NCBI RefSeq assembly: GCF_024748695.1
Contig: NZ_CP087176.1
Span: 1,543,501-1,607,500 of the forward strand
Source of the DNA: Pseudomonas sp. B21-040
GTDB taxonomy: Bacteria > Pseudomonadota > Gammaproteobacteria > Pseudomonadales > Pseudomonadaceae
DNA length: 64,000 bases
Reading direction: 5' to 3'
The position numbers and the translations under genes were made by a program. This document shows, in pieces, positions 33,092 to 41,212 of this stretch. The notes beneath the pieces were generated by a model. That model made no database searches and was not told the DNA's origin. It was given only the letters and a program-made list of their open reading frames with translations. How positions within the stretch are numbered: the first letter of the stretch is position 1; every line of letters starts with the position of its first letter.

Positions 33092-33961
33092 TTAAGTTTG
33101 TTTGGCGGCCTTCAGGCACTTGAGGTCGTTGAAGTCTTTCCTCACACCTTCAATTTTTTTCAATAACCGCTGACGCTGGGTCGGTGTGCTCTCGGCCATC
33201 AGATCCACGATCAATCCCCGCGCCTGGGCTTCGGTATTGGCGTAGGCCTGACGGTAGGCCGGCGTCCACAAACTCTCGCGATTGACCAGAAGCGTCTCGA
33301 TTAACTGTGGGAAATCCGCACTATGGCGCTGGGCAACGGCTGCGCTGAACTGCGTCTGCCAATGTGCGCGGTTGGCGATCCATTGCGTGTTCTGATCACC
33401 CAGGGCTTTCGACCAGGTGAGCACCCGTTGTTGCTGGGTGGGGCTCAGCGGACCAAGCCAGTCATCCAGACGCTTCTCCATACGGGCGGCACGCTGCTTG
33501 ATCTGCTGATCCAGGGACGGTTTGAGGTATTCCTCTTGGCGTTTGCGCTGATCCTTGGCAAAGGCATCGTTCATTTCCGCGACTTGTTTGTCATCCAGCC
33601 CCTGCAACAACTCGATGGCCGACGGGGTGATTTCCCGGGCGGTCTGGGCGATGGCGGCTTTGGCTTCCTGCGTGCGGGCTTGCAGGGCTGCGTCGGTGAC
33701 CTGGTTGGTTTCGACCATGGTCTGCAAGCGGTCCAGCCAATCCAGGTAGCCCGGCAGTTGCGTGGTGCAGTGCCAGCTCAGGTGTTCCTTGAGGCGCTCG
33801 TTGAACCAGCCTTTTTGCTCGCTGTTCATGTCCAGGTAGTCGTTGAGCGTCCACGGAATGATCACGTCGAGGTTGCGGTAGGCCAGGCCCATTCGGCTGC
33901 ACGCGCCGAGGGCGAGGACCAGGATGATCAACGTGGCGAAACGAACTGGCCAGTACGACAT
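33092..33961 (-). CDS. Lipoprotein, DUF6279 family
   Basis: This 289-residue protein has a lipoprotein signal: LILVLALGACSRMG places the lipid-anchored cysteine near residue 21. The mature part is helical and charged, with the family pattern RNLDVIIPWTLNDYLDMNSEQK, which fits DUF6279. It should face the periplasm, anchored to the inner or outer membrane. Role unknown. The TorF-type porin gene lies 64 bases upstream on the same strand, so the two may be co-transcribed. Confidence 0.85.
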   Translation of the reverse strand: MSYWPVRFATLIILVLALGACSRMGLAYRNLDVIIPWTLNDYLDMNSEQKGWFNERLKEHLSWHCTTQLPGYLDWLDRLQTMVETNQVTDAALQARTQEAKAAIAQTAREITPSAIELLQGLDDKQVAEMNDAFAKDQRKRQEEYLKPSLDQQIKQRAARMEKRLDDWLGPLSPTQQQRVLTWSKALGDQNTQWIANRAHWQTQFSAAVAQRHSADFPQLIETLLVNRESLWTPAYRQAYANTEAQARGLIVDLMAESTPTQRQRLLKKIEGVRKDFNDLKCLKAAKQT

Positions 33962-34025
33962 GGGCGGATCCTTGCGAATGCGTAGTTCTCATGTGAACGC
34001 TGGATGAGCCTGGCCGTTCAGCCGC

Positions 34026-34742
34026 TCAATAAAACGCGTGTTCGGCCTTGAGGGTGACCAGCCCGTCGCATTGGCTGTTGTGCCCGGAATAGGCCGAGCA
34101 CTGGCTGCCGCTGAGGTTAGAGTCACTGTAGATCAGGTCCAGGTCGATGCCCATGAACGGCCGCGAAAGTTGCACTGACCAGTCGGTAAAACTGCCGACA
34201 TACCCTCCGTCGACCGTCACCGGTTTGTAGAGCTGGTGGGTGGTGTATTTCATGCTGATCCCGATGCCGAACGGTTGGTTGCCCCTGAGGTCGGCAAACA
34301 ACGTTTGGTTCAGTTTGTCGGGGTCGTTGCTGAAGGCCGCCCCAAAGCGACTGCCGAGCAGGGTCAGGCCGCCGAAGAGTTCCTGGCTGTCGAGGGTGTC
34401 CACTTTCGGATAGCTGTAGTGGATCATGCCGACTTCGTAGCCGAGGGTTTGATCGAAGGGTTGTTTAAACCCGACGTAGGATTCGACTTCAAGGTTCTTG
34501 CCCGGGCTTAACCCCATGCTCGGTGCCCATTGGCCGACGTAAAAACCACTGTCGTGCGTCAGGTCGAGGCCACCATGGAATGAGCCGGAGCTGGATGGTT
34601 TGACCAACCCTTGGGCCATGCTGCGGCTGGGCGTGGTGCCGAGCTTGAGGTCGAAATCGCCCAGTTCACGCTGAAAGATTTGTGCATTGGCGAGCGAACT
34701 CGACAACAGGAGACTGAGTAATAAATAAGAGGGTTTGAGCAT
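34026..34742 (-). CDS. TorF-family putative porin
   Basis: This 238-residue protein has a signal peptide (MLKPSYLLLSLLLSSSLANA) and a mature beta-rich sequence with alternating hydrophobic residues and frequent aromatic ends (VESYVGFKQPFDQTLGYEVG, HYSYPKVDT). The family pattern is that of TorF/Gcw_chp outer-membrane beta-barrels. The end EHAFY has a terminal aromatic, as in outer-membrane proteins. The cargo is unknown. It is followed by the DUF6279 lipoprotein gene on the same strand. The 206 bases upstream to the next gene carry no supported gene. Confidence 0.85.
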   Translation of the reverse strand: MLKPSYLLLSLLLSSSLANAQIFQRELGDFDLKLGTTPSRSMAQGLVKPSSSGSFHGGLDLTHDSGFYVGQWAPSMGLSPGKNLEVESYVGFKQPFDQTLGYEVGMIHYSYPKVDTLDSQELFGGLTLLGSRFGAAFSNDPDKLNQTLFADLRGNQPFGIGISMKYTTHQLYKPVTVDGGYVGSFTDWSVQLSRPFMGIDLDLIYSDSNLSGSQCSAYSGHNSQCDGLVTLKAEHAFY

Positions 34743-34948
34743 GCGTCACTCCATTGACAGCGAGGAGCAGGAATCGAAAACCTACCGAAACGCTTGTTCT
34801 AGACGTGTGCAAGGATACCGGCGAATGCTCGGCATGGTGGGCCGTTCGTCGATTTTTGGAAGGATGGGAGTATCGGGGTGTTGCGGGAGGGTTCCAGTCC
34901 AAGCGCTTCGAAGCTCAAAGCGCCTATGGACCAGTTGCTGCGGGGGTG

Positions 34949-35137
34949 TTACTTCTTGCCCAAAGTGATCTGCTTGGACGGGCCGAACGTCTGGCCGCTG
35001 ACGCCTTTGGCAATTTGCTGAATTTCACCGCCGGACTTGAGGAACGCAGCGATCTGGCTGTTGATCGATTCGCTGGTTTCAACGGCTGGAGCTGGCTTTG
35101 CTTTGCTGTTGGATGCTTTTACACGCATGGCGGCCAT
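34949..35137 (-). CDS. Small conserved protein of unknown function
   Basis: The protein is 62 residues from ATG 35137 or 59 from ATG 35128; AGG upstream does not decide clearly between them. It is Lys/Ala-rich at the N-terminus (RVKASNSKAKPAPAVE), then has a compact segment SINSQIAAFLKSGGEIQQIA and GVSGQTFGPSKQITLGKK. The FLKSGG.IQ.I pattern recalls the small RNA-polymerase-associated Pseudomonas protein SutA, but the similarity is short and may be chance. It is soluble, without a signal peptide. Coding is supported by composition and a clean stop. Confidence 0.6.
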   Translation of the reverse strand: MAAMRVKASNSKAKPAPAVETSESINSQIAAFLKSGGEIQQIAKGVSGQTFGPSKQITLGKK

Positions 35138-35491
35138 TAACCTGTAGAAAATTAACTTGGCCAGGCATCGTACAGGAAATACTTGACAATTGCTTGGCTA
35201 ATATCCCCTCGAAATACACATCGCAAGGCCGGAATTTATCCCGGGCGGTGATCTGTAATAGGTCTATAACCCGCTGTTTTAACTAAGAACTTCTGCTCAA
35301 AAGAGGCCGTTCCTGGAGGGGGCTTGGAGAGGGCAAAATTACCCTGTCGGGCTGACGAGCGGCACGCCCATCGGGGCACCCCCCCAGGAAAATCAAAGCT
35401 TGCAGAGTATTTTCTTTCGCCACCGGGCCGGCCACCGAACGTCGCCCGCAAAACCGGGTAGAATGCCGCCCACGTAATGAGGGTATTTGAA
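35138..35491. other. Intergenic region between small protein and CvfB-like gene
   Basis: These 354 bases between divergent genes have no supported coding frame. There is a good -10-like TAGAAT at 35459-35464, ahead of the CvfB-like gene. A TTGACA at 35183 has TAATAT only 10 bases later, too close for a normal promoter. Confidence 0.6.
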
Positions 35492-36328
35492 ATGGCTTTA
35501 GTCGGGCGTTACAACAGTTTGCAAGTGGTTAAACACACTAACTTCGGTTTATATCTTGACGGTGGGGCGGATGGCGAAATCCTTTTGCCTAATCGTTATA
35601 TTCCCAAAGATATTCCAAGCGAAGATGAAGACTGGCTCAACGTTTTTATTTATCTGGACAGCGATGACAAACTCATTGCAACTACGGAAAAGCCGAAAGT
35701 TCAGGTCGGTGAATTCGCCAGTTTGAAAGTCGTTGAAGTCAACAGCATCGGCGTTTTCCTGGATTGGGGTTTGCCGAAGGATCTGCTGCTGCCGTACTCC
35801 GAAGAAAAACGTCAGATGACCGCCGGTGAGTATGTGGTGGTGCATGTCTACCTCGACAAGCACACCCGTCGCATCACCGCGACCGCGCGTCTGGATCGCT
35901 ACCTGGACAAGACCCCGGCCAACTACACCCCGGGCCAGGAAGTTGATTTGCTGGTGGCCGAAGCGACCGACATGGGCTTCAAGGCAATCATCAACAACAA
36001 GCACTGGGGCCTGATCCACAAGAACGAAATCTTCAAGTTCATGCGTGCCGGCAAAGAAGAGAAGGGCTTTATCAAAGAAGTCCGTGCCGACGGCAAGATC
36101 AGCCTGAGCCTGCAACCGGTGGGTGAAGAAGCTGCGACCAGTCTCAACTCGAAGATCCTGGCCAAGTTGCGTGAAAACAACGGCAGCCTGCCCGTCAGCG
36201 ACAAAAGCGATCCAACGGTGATCAGCAGCATGTTTGGCGTCAGCAAAGGCAACTTCAAAAAGGCCATCGGTGCGTTGTACAAGAATGGCCAGATCGTGAT
36301 TCACGCGGATCGCATTGAACTAAGCTGA
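35492..36328 (+). CDS. S1-domain RNA-binding protein, CvfB/YitL family
   Basis: The protein is 278 residues from the ATG at 35492, preceded by GAGGG; an ATG at 35477 would add five residues but has no ribosome site. The layout fits CvfB: S1-like modules (GRYNSLQVVKHTNFGLYLDG; VGEFASLKVVEVNSIGVFLD; LLVAEATDMGFKAIINNKHW) followed by a C-terminal winged helix (SDPTVISSMFGVSKGNFKKA). Proteins of this family bind RNA and affect virulence or regulatory gene expression in other bacteria. It is a single gene, and a large palindromic repeat follows. Confidence 0.9.
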   Translation: MALVGRYNSLQVVKHTNFGLYLDGGADGEILLPNRYIPKDIPSEDEDWLNVFIYLDSDDKLIATTEKPKVQVGEFASLKVVEVNSIGVFLDWGLPKDLLLPYSEEKRQMTAGEYVVVHVYLDKHTRRITATARLDRYLDKTPANYTPGQEVDLLVAEATDMGFKAIINNKHWGLIHKNEIFKFMRAGKEEKGFIKEVRADGKISLSLQPVGEEAATSLNSKILAKLRENNGSLPVSDKSDPTVISSMFGVSKGNFKKAIGALYKNGQIVIHADRIELS

Positions 36329-36350
36329 CCCCGCACCGCCCGTCCAGCCC

Positions 36351-36510
36351 GTAGCAGCTGTCGAGCCCCAGCGAGGCTGCGTCCGGCTGCGAAGCGGCCG
36401 TAATTTCAGACGATGCGGTGTTTCAGAAAGTCCGCGTGTACAGGATTTACGACTGCTACGCAGCCGGACGCAGCCGGACGCAGCCTCGCTGGGGCTCGAC
36501 AGCTGCTACA
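36351..36510. repeat. Large palindromic repeat (GTAGCAGCTGTCGAGCC type)
   Basis: The arms GTAGCAGCTGTCGAGCCCCA and its inverted partner (36481-36510) enclose a diverged centre with a CGCAGCCGGA tandem. The same family appears at 39921-40062. Confidence 0.9.
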
Positions 36511-36581
36511 GGGGGTCAGCGCCGGGCTTTCGTATTCTACTGCCGAGTTTCTGCCATGGATTGTGTTGTCGAGGTGTCACG

Positions 36582-37514
36582 GTGAGCGCCAGCCGGCGTA
36601 GCGCCGACGGGTTTGCCCTGCAGGTGATGATCGGGTTGTGCCTGATCTGGGGCGTGCAGCAGGTGATGATCAAGTGGGCGGCACCCGACATCGCGCCAGT
36701 CATGCAGGCGGCGGGGCGGTCAGGCATTTCCGCATTGCTCGTAGGATTGCTGATCTGCTGGAAGGGCGGCTGGGATCAGGTCGGCACGACCTGGCGCGGT
36801 GGTTTGCTGGCCGGTGTGCTGTTTGGTCTGGAGTTCTTCTTCATCTCCGAAGGTTTGCAACTGACCACGGCGGCGCACATGTCGGTGTTCCTTTACACCG
36901 CACCGATTTTCACCGCGCTGGGCGTTCACTGGTTGTTACCCAGTGAACGTTTAAGGCCTGTGCAGTGGCTGGGGATTTTCCTCGCCTTCGTCGGAATCGC
37001 CATCGCATTTGCCGGTGGTGTGTCCTGGGACAACCTTGATCACCGCATGTTGATGGGCGATGCGCTGGGCGTACTGGCCGGCGCAGCGTGGGGCGCAACC
37101 ACGGTGGTGGTGCGCGCTTCGCGGCTGTCGGAAGCGCCGGTGACGCTCACCTTGTTCTATCAATTGATCGTCGGTTTTGTTGGCCTGATCCTGATCGCCA
37201 TCCTGAGTGGTCAGGTTACTCACGTCAGCCTGACCCCCGTGGCGGTGGCCAGTGTGTTGTTCCAGGGACTGGTGGTGTCGTTCTTCAGCTACTTGACCTG
37301 GTTCTGGCTGTTGCGGCGTTATCTGGCGGCGAACCTGGCGGTGTTTTCGTTCATGACGCCGCTGTTCGGCGTCACGTTCGGTGTGGTGTTGCTGGGTGAA
37401 GAACTGAGCCTCAATTTCGTCATCGGCGCGGTGCTGGTGCTGCTCGGCATCACGTTTGTCAGCGCTGAGCAGTGGGTGCGCCGTCGGTTGCGCAAAGCCC
37501 TTGGGCAGCACTGA
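36582..37514 (+). CDS. EamA/DMT-family transporter
   Basis: The protein is 310 residues from the GTG at 36582, which has GAGGTG six bases upstream; a TTG at 36561 in frame is less likely. It has ten hydrophobic helices in two EamA repeats (about residues 15-140 and 160-295), with GLCLIWGVQQVMIKWAAPDI in the first helix and YLAANLAVFSFMTPLFGVTF in the second repeat. The substrate is unknown; a metabolite exporter is probable. Its 3' end overlaps the 3' end of the convergent MFS gene by 56 bases. Confidence 0.87.
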   Translation: MSASRRSADGFALQVMIGLCLIWGVQQVMIKWAAPDIAPVMQAAGRSGISALLVGLLICWKGGWDQVGTTWRGGLLAGVLFGLEFFFISEGLQLTTAAHMSVFLYTAPIFTALGVHWLLPSERLRPVQWLGIFLAFVGIAIAFAGGVSWDNLDHRMLMGDALGVLAGAAWGATTVVVRASRLSEAPVTLTLFYQLIVGFVGLILIAILSGQVTHVSLTPVAVASVLFQGLVVSFFSYLTWFWLLRRYLAANLAVFSFMTPLFGVTFGVVLLGEELSLNFVIGAVLVLLGITFVSAEQWVRRRLRKALGQH

Positions 37515-38640
37515 CCGGACGCAGTAACAATCCCCCCGCAACGACCAGCCCGGCACCGACGAACACCAGCGCTGGCTGCAAACCCCCGCTGAAATGGCTG
37601 CTGAGCGCGGCCAGCAAAGGCCCGGCGAGTTGACCGACGGCGAAGCACGCGGTCAGCATCCCGGCGTTGCGCTGGGTGGCATGGGGGGCCAGTTCGCGGG
37701 AGCGTTGCATCACCAGTTGCATGCAGGCCAGGAACGGCGTGCCGCACAGCAACACGCCCAGCGCCAACCCCGCACCGCTGCCCAACAGGCAAGCGAAGAC
37801 CCCGACAGCTTGCAGCCACAAAGTGATCATCAGCCAGTGGCGGGTGCCATTCATGGATTGTCGACGCAGGCTCACCAGCACTACGCCGACCGCCGACGCC
37901 AGGCCGAAGCATGGCCAAAACAGGTCAGCCTGCCATTGCCCATGAAACTGCGCGTTGGCCATTTGTGAGAGGAAAGTGGCGGGGATGATGTAGCCCAGAC
38001 CGTACAAGCCATAAATCAGGCCCAATCGAGCGATACCCTGATTGCCAGAAGGGGCCGGGTTTTGCACCGTGCTCACGGTGGGCGCAGGTTGTGGAAGGAA
38101 CGGCAGAATCCCCAGCAGCATCACCAGCGCAACACCGGCATACACCAGCCATAACGTGGCGGAAGTCTGCTGCATCAAGTTCGACCCCAAGGCCAATAAA
38201 CCCGTGAGAAAAATCCCCAGACCCGGTCCGGCAAATACCAGGGCGCCCAATCGTGGACGCCCGGCCGCTGCCGCCAATGGCTGGCTCAGCGCGGTGATCA
38301 TGACCAACACCCAGGCGCTGGCCACGCCGGTGCCGAAGCGCAGCAGCAAATGCGACCAGAACCCGTTGGCCCAGAACGACGCCAGGGTCAGCAGCACACA
38401 GAGCCACAACCCTCCCAGCAGACGCTGACGGACTTGCGTCGGCCGGCGGGAGAACATGGCATCCAGCGCGCCGAGGAAGTAGCCAAGGTAATTGGCTGCG
38501 GCGATCAGCCCGGCCGCGGTCAAGTCGATCTGACCTTCGCTGAGTAAGTGCGGCATTTGCGGGGTGAGGGCAAAGCGCCCTATGCCCATGGCCATCATCA
38601 GGGCGATAAAACTGGCGGACAAGCGAATCAGAGGGGACAT
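37459..38640 (-). CDS. MFS transporter, YbfB/YjiJ family
   Basis: This 393-residue inner-membrane protein has about twelve hydrophobic helices. The N-terminus (FIALMMAMGIGRFALTPQMP) and the stretch LIAAANYLGYFLGAL are typical of the YbfB/YjiJ branch of the major facilitator superfamily. The substrate is unknown. It diverges from the PtrR-like LysR gene, with about 100 bases between the two starts, so regulation by that protein is possible. It converges with the EamA gene and overlaps its 3' end by 56 bases. Confidence 0.88.
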   Translation of the reverse strand: MSPLIRLSASFIALMMAMGIGRFALTPQMPHLLSEGQIDLTAAGLIAAANYLGYFLGALDAMFSRRPTQVRQRLLGGLWLCVLLTLASFWANGFWSHLLLRFGTGVASAWVLVMITALSQPLAAAAGRPRLGALVFAGPGLGIFLTGLLALGSNLMQQTSATLWLVYAGVALVMLLGILPFLPQPAPTVSTVQNPAPSGNQGIARLGLIYGLYGLGYIIPATFLSQMANAQFHGQWQADLFWPCFGLASAVGVVLVSLRRQSMNGTRHWLMITLWLQAVGVFACLLGSGAGLALGVLLCGTPFLACMQLVMQRSRELAPHATQRNAGMLTACFAVGQLAGPLLAALSSHFSGGLQPALVFVGAGLVVAGGLLLRPVSAAQGLCATDGAPTAQR

Positions 38641-38743
38641 AGCCTGAGTTCCAATCGGAGATCAATGACCGTCAGGCTAGGGCTGTTTGACTTTCTTTAA
38701 AAATGAATAATAGTGAGCAACTTGTTCTGTATTGGAGAATATC

Positions 38744-39637
38744 GTGGAATTCAGCCAACTGAGGATCTTCCAGGCCGTGGCACAGGAGGGTTCGATTACC
38801 CGTGCCGCCGAACGTATGAACCGGGTGCCGTCCAACCTGTCGACGCGGCTTAAACAGCTTGAGGAGCAACTCGGCGTAGAACTCTTCCTCCGCGAGCGTC
38901 AGCGTTTGCAGTTGTCGCCTGCGGGAAAAGTCCTGCTGGACTACACCGCCAAGCTGTTCAACCTGCACGACGAAGCCCAGGCGGCAGTTCAAGGCGGGCA
39001 ACCGGCGGGGGACTTCGTGCTTGGCACCATGTACAGCACGGCGGCGATTCATCTGCCGCCATTGTTGGCGCGTTACCACCGCACCTACCCGGCGGTAAAC
39101 CTGCAAGTGCAATCCGGGCCGAGCGGCGAACTGCTTGAAGGCTTGCTGACCGGCAGGCTTGATGCAGCGCTGGTGGATGGCCCGCTGGAGCTTGCTGGGC
39201 TGGACGGTGTGCCCTTGTGCGACGAACGGCTGGTGCTGATCACAGAGGCCGATCACCCGCCGGTGCACAGTGCGCTGGATGTGGAAGGGCGCTCGGTGTT
39301 CACCTTTCGCCAGGGCTGTTCCTACCGGATGCGCCTGGAGGCCTGGTTCGCGCATGACCGTGCCGCCATGGGCCGGGCGATGGAGATCGAATCCTATCCG
39401 GGCATGCTTGCCTGCGTGATTGCCGGCTCGGGCGTGGCGTTGATGTCCGAATCGATGCTCGCCAGCCTGCCGGGCCGTGAAAGCGTCGCGGTGCATCCGC
39501 TGGCCGAGCCGTTCGCCCGTGCGACGACGTGGCTGATGTGGCGCAAGGGGATGGTCGGGGCCAACTTGAACGCGTGGATCGAGCAGCAGCAGACGGTCTA
39601 TCCGTTGGCGCCGGTTCCAGCGCAGGCGCTGGCTTGA
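38744..39637 (+). CDS. ptrR: LysR-family regulator, PtrR-like
   Basis: The protein is 297 residues from the GTG at 38744, which has GGAG about seven bases upstream; a TTG at 38732 in frame is part of that ribosome site. The helix-turn-helix is in residues about 15-40 (GSITRAAERMNRVPSNLSTR), and QLEEQLGVELFLRERQRLQL matches what I recall of PtrR, the putrescine-use regulator of Pseudomonas. The effector domain runs from about residue 88. It is divergent from the MFS gene, which may be its target. The PtrR name is from remembered similarity and is moderate. Confidence 0.75.
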   Translation: MEFSQLRIFQAVAQEGSITRAAERMNRVPSNLSTRLKQLEEQLGVELFLRERQRLQLSPAGKVLLDYTAKLFNLHDEAQAAVQGGQPAGDFVLGTMYSTAAIHLPPLLARYHRTYPAVNLQVQSGPSGELLEGLLTGRLDAALVDGPLELAGLDGVPLCDERLVLITEADHPPVHSALDVEGRSVFTFRQGCSYRMRLEAWFAHDRAAMGRAMEIESYPGMLACVIAGSGVALMSESMLASLPGRESVAVHPLAEPFARATTWLMWRKGMVGANLNAWIEQQQTVYPLAPVPAQALA

Positions 39638-39776
39638 ACGATCGGTCAGGTATTCTGTTCAATTCAGTAACAGATCATTGCTACTTTTGATGAGCATTGC
39701 GTAGGACTTCGGACTATTATCAGTGCGAAGCGGCCTCAGAATTCCGGTCGCTCGGCACTACCCTGAAGGGGGCACC

Positions 39777-39905
39777 ATGAAAGAGAAAATCCAAAACTGG
39801 CTGCATGACCTGGGTGTCGCACTCGGTTTGATCGAACCGCCTCTGCAACCTGTGCCCATCCGTACGGACGACGAACAGCGCCGACGCCAGCCACGCCGCC
39901 GGTAA
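39777..39905 (+). CDS. PA1414-like microprotein
   Basis: This is a 42-residue protein starting MKEKIQNWLHDLGVALGLIE and ending in basic residues (RRRQPRRR). It has a GAAGGGGG ribosome site. It matches the small Pseudomonas protein family named after PA1414 of P. aeruginosa, whose locus is strongly induced without oxygen and, as I recall, also yields the small RNA SicX. Conservation of gene order supports the match: the gbu genes (PA1418-PA1422 equivalents) lie a few kilobases away. A partial Anr-like site (TTGATGAGCATTGC) lies at 39687-39700. Confidence 0.75.
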   Translation: MKEKIQNWLHDLGVALGLIEPPLQPVPIRTDDEQRRRQPRRR

Positions 39906-39920
39906 TGGCGATGCGGCCGG

Positions 39921-40062
39921 TGTAGCAGCTGTCGAGCCTGCGAGGCTGCGTTCGGCTGCGCAGCAGTCGCAATCCCTGCACGCAGGATCTGAACCCACCG
40001 ACGGCTTCGTCTGAATGTGGCTTGCGCCGAACGCAGCCTCGCGGTGCTCGGCAGCTGCTACA
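39921..40062. repeat. Large palindromic repeat (GTAGCAGCTGTCGAGCC type)
   Basis: This is the same family as 36351-36510: the arms TGTAGCAGCTGTCGAGCCTG and its inverted partner near 40062. It starts 16 bases after the PA1414-like stop. Confidence 0.9.
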
Positions 40063-40094
40063 GGGTTCAGATGCGTTCCTGAGACCGGGCACAC

Positions 40095-40346
40095 TCAATG
40101 CCGCCCGATCTCAATCAAAAACCGGCTCAAGTCATTCGCCGTCCTGGCGGTCTTGAGCATCTGGTCTTCCTCGGCGGTAAACGCCGTCAACCCCAGCTCA
40201 TCTTCCAGATGGAAGATCAGATCTTCGATATCCGCTTTATCCAGACCCAATTGCGCCAGACTGGCGTTGTCGTCGAAGTCTTGCCGACCTTCCAGTAACC
40301 GGCTGATGAATTGGTGAACGGCGGCACGCACGACGGCTCTTTTCAT
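40095..40346 (-). CDS. Acyl-carrier-protein-like protein lacking the carrier serine
   Basis: This 83-residue acidic helical protein has the length and spacing of an acyl carrier protein (RLLEGRQDFDDNASLAQLGL, then DKADIEDLIFHLEDELGL). At the place of the DSL motif, where the 4'-phosphopantetheine is attached to serine, it reads DKA. It therefore should not carry an acyl chain in the usual way and may be a structural or regulatory relative. It is followed on the same strand by nothing obvious. The metallo-beta-lactamase-fold gene lies upstream with a 55-base gap, so an operon is possible. Confidence 0.7.
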   Translation of the reverse strand: MKRAVVRAAVHQFISRLLEGRQDFDDNASLAQLGLDKADIEDLIFHLEDELGLTAFTAEEDQMLKTARTANDLSRFLIEIGRH

Positions 40347-40401
40347 GGAAATTCTTCAAGGGCGTTATTGTTGTTTTCCCTGCGCATGAGTACAGCAGGC
40401 T

Positions 40402-41127
40402 TCAGCCGTGCAAGCGCTGCCACTCGTCAATCATCGTGCGCAAATGTTCCCCGGAAAAACTGCCGAAATGCCCGCCATGCACGGTACGGATCGGCAACGC
40501 GCGCAAGCGTTGCAGGCTGCGGGCATAGTCGTCGAGGTTGGAGTGGTAGGCGTCTTCGATCAGCGGCCCGTCGTAAATGATGTCGCCGCTGAACAGCGTC
40601 TCGGTCGCCGCTTCGTAGAGGCTGATGCCGCCCGGTGAATGCCCCGGTGTGTGCAGCACTTGCAGCACGCGATCCCCCAGGTCCAGCACATCGCCTTCTT
40701 CAATCATGCCCGTGGCCGGCGCGGCTTTGACCCGGTATTCGGCGTAGCACAACGGGCAATCGGGGTGGGCTTCGAACATGTCATCGCCGACAAAGGCTTT
40801 GCTCAGATCGTTGTCGCCGTCGGGCGCGGCGAGGATGTCCGCCTCAGCCGGATGCACCAGCCGTTCTGGGAATTCGTGATGCCCGGCGATGTGGTCGAAA
40901 TGGCAATGACTGGCCACCGCCACCAACGGCCGCTCGGTGATCCACGGCAGTTGCTCGCGCAGGCTGACCAGTCCGGAGCCGCTGTCCAGCAGCAGATCCT
41001 TGTCACGCCCCTGAATGTGCCAGAGGTTGCAGCGGTAGAAAGGGCGGATGTAAGGCTCGTGAATCAGGCGGATGCCATCGCTGAGCTGTTTCACCTCGAA
41101 CCACTGATCGCGGCTGACGATCTTCAT
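40402..41127 (-). CDS. Metallo-beta-lactamase-fold hydrolase
   Basis: The protein is 241 residues from the ATG at 41125-41127; the frame runs further upstream but without a suitable ribosome site. The metal-binding motif HCHFDH (in VASHCHFDHIAGHHEF) and later histidines in TPGHSPGG and VHGGHFGSF, with the aspartate in FSGDIIYDG, complete the two-metal centre. The general sequence is of the glyoxalase II/beta-lactamase-fold hydrolases. The substrate is unknown. It lies between the gbu transporters and the carrier-like gene; PA1415-PA1417-like genes occupy the similar place in P. aeruginosa, but I cannot equate them. Confidence 0.85.
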   Translation of the reverse strand: MKIVSRDQWFEVKQLSDGIRLIHEPYIRPFYRCNLWHIQGRDKDLLLDSGSGLVSLREQLPWITERPLVAVASHCHFDHIAGHHEFPERLVHPAEADILAAPDGDNDLSKAFVGDDMFEAHPDCPLCYAEYRVKAAPATGMIEEGDVLDLGDRVLQVLHTPGHSPGGISLYEAATETLFSGDIIYDGPLIEDAYHSNLDDYARSLQRLRALPIRTVHGGHFGSFSGEHLRTMIDEWQRLHG

Positions 41128-41146
41128 AAGCAGTTTTCTCCAGACG

Positions 41147-41182
41147 AAAAAAAACGGGTGTGGCAACCGACGCCACACCCGT
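41147..41182 (-). terminator. Rho-independent terminator of the gbu transporter gene
   Basis: On the minus strand ACGGGTGTGGC pairs with GCCACACCCGT (11 bases, 7-base loop), followed by eight Ts. It lies 31 bases after the stop of the symporter gene at 41213. Confidence 0.93.
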
Positions 41183-41212
41183 CGAAGAAAGCATCAAGTC
41201 GTTATGTTCAGC

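Noticed and set aside
34754..35140. 128-codon plus-strand frame between the TorF-type gene and the CvfB-like gene
   Set aside because: It lies largely opposite the small gene at 34949 and its composition is not protein-like; no ribosome site.
35183..35204. TTGACA followed by TAATAT as a promoter
   Set aside because: The gap between the two boxes is only 10 bases; a working sigma-70 promoter needs about 16-18.
35236..35451. 71-codon minus-strand frame in the gap before the CvfB-like gene
   Set aside because: It covers the probable promoter of that gene and has no ribosome site or known pattern.
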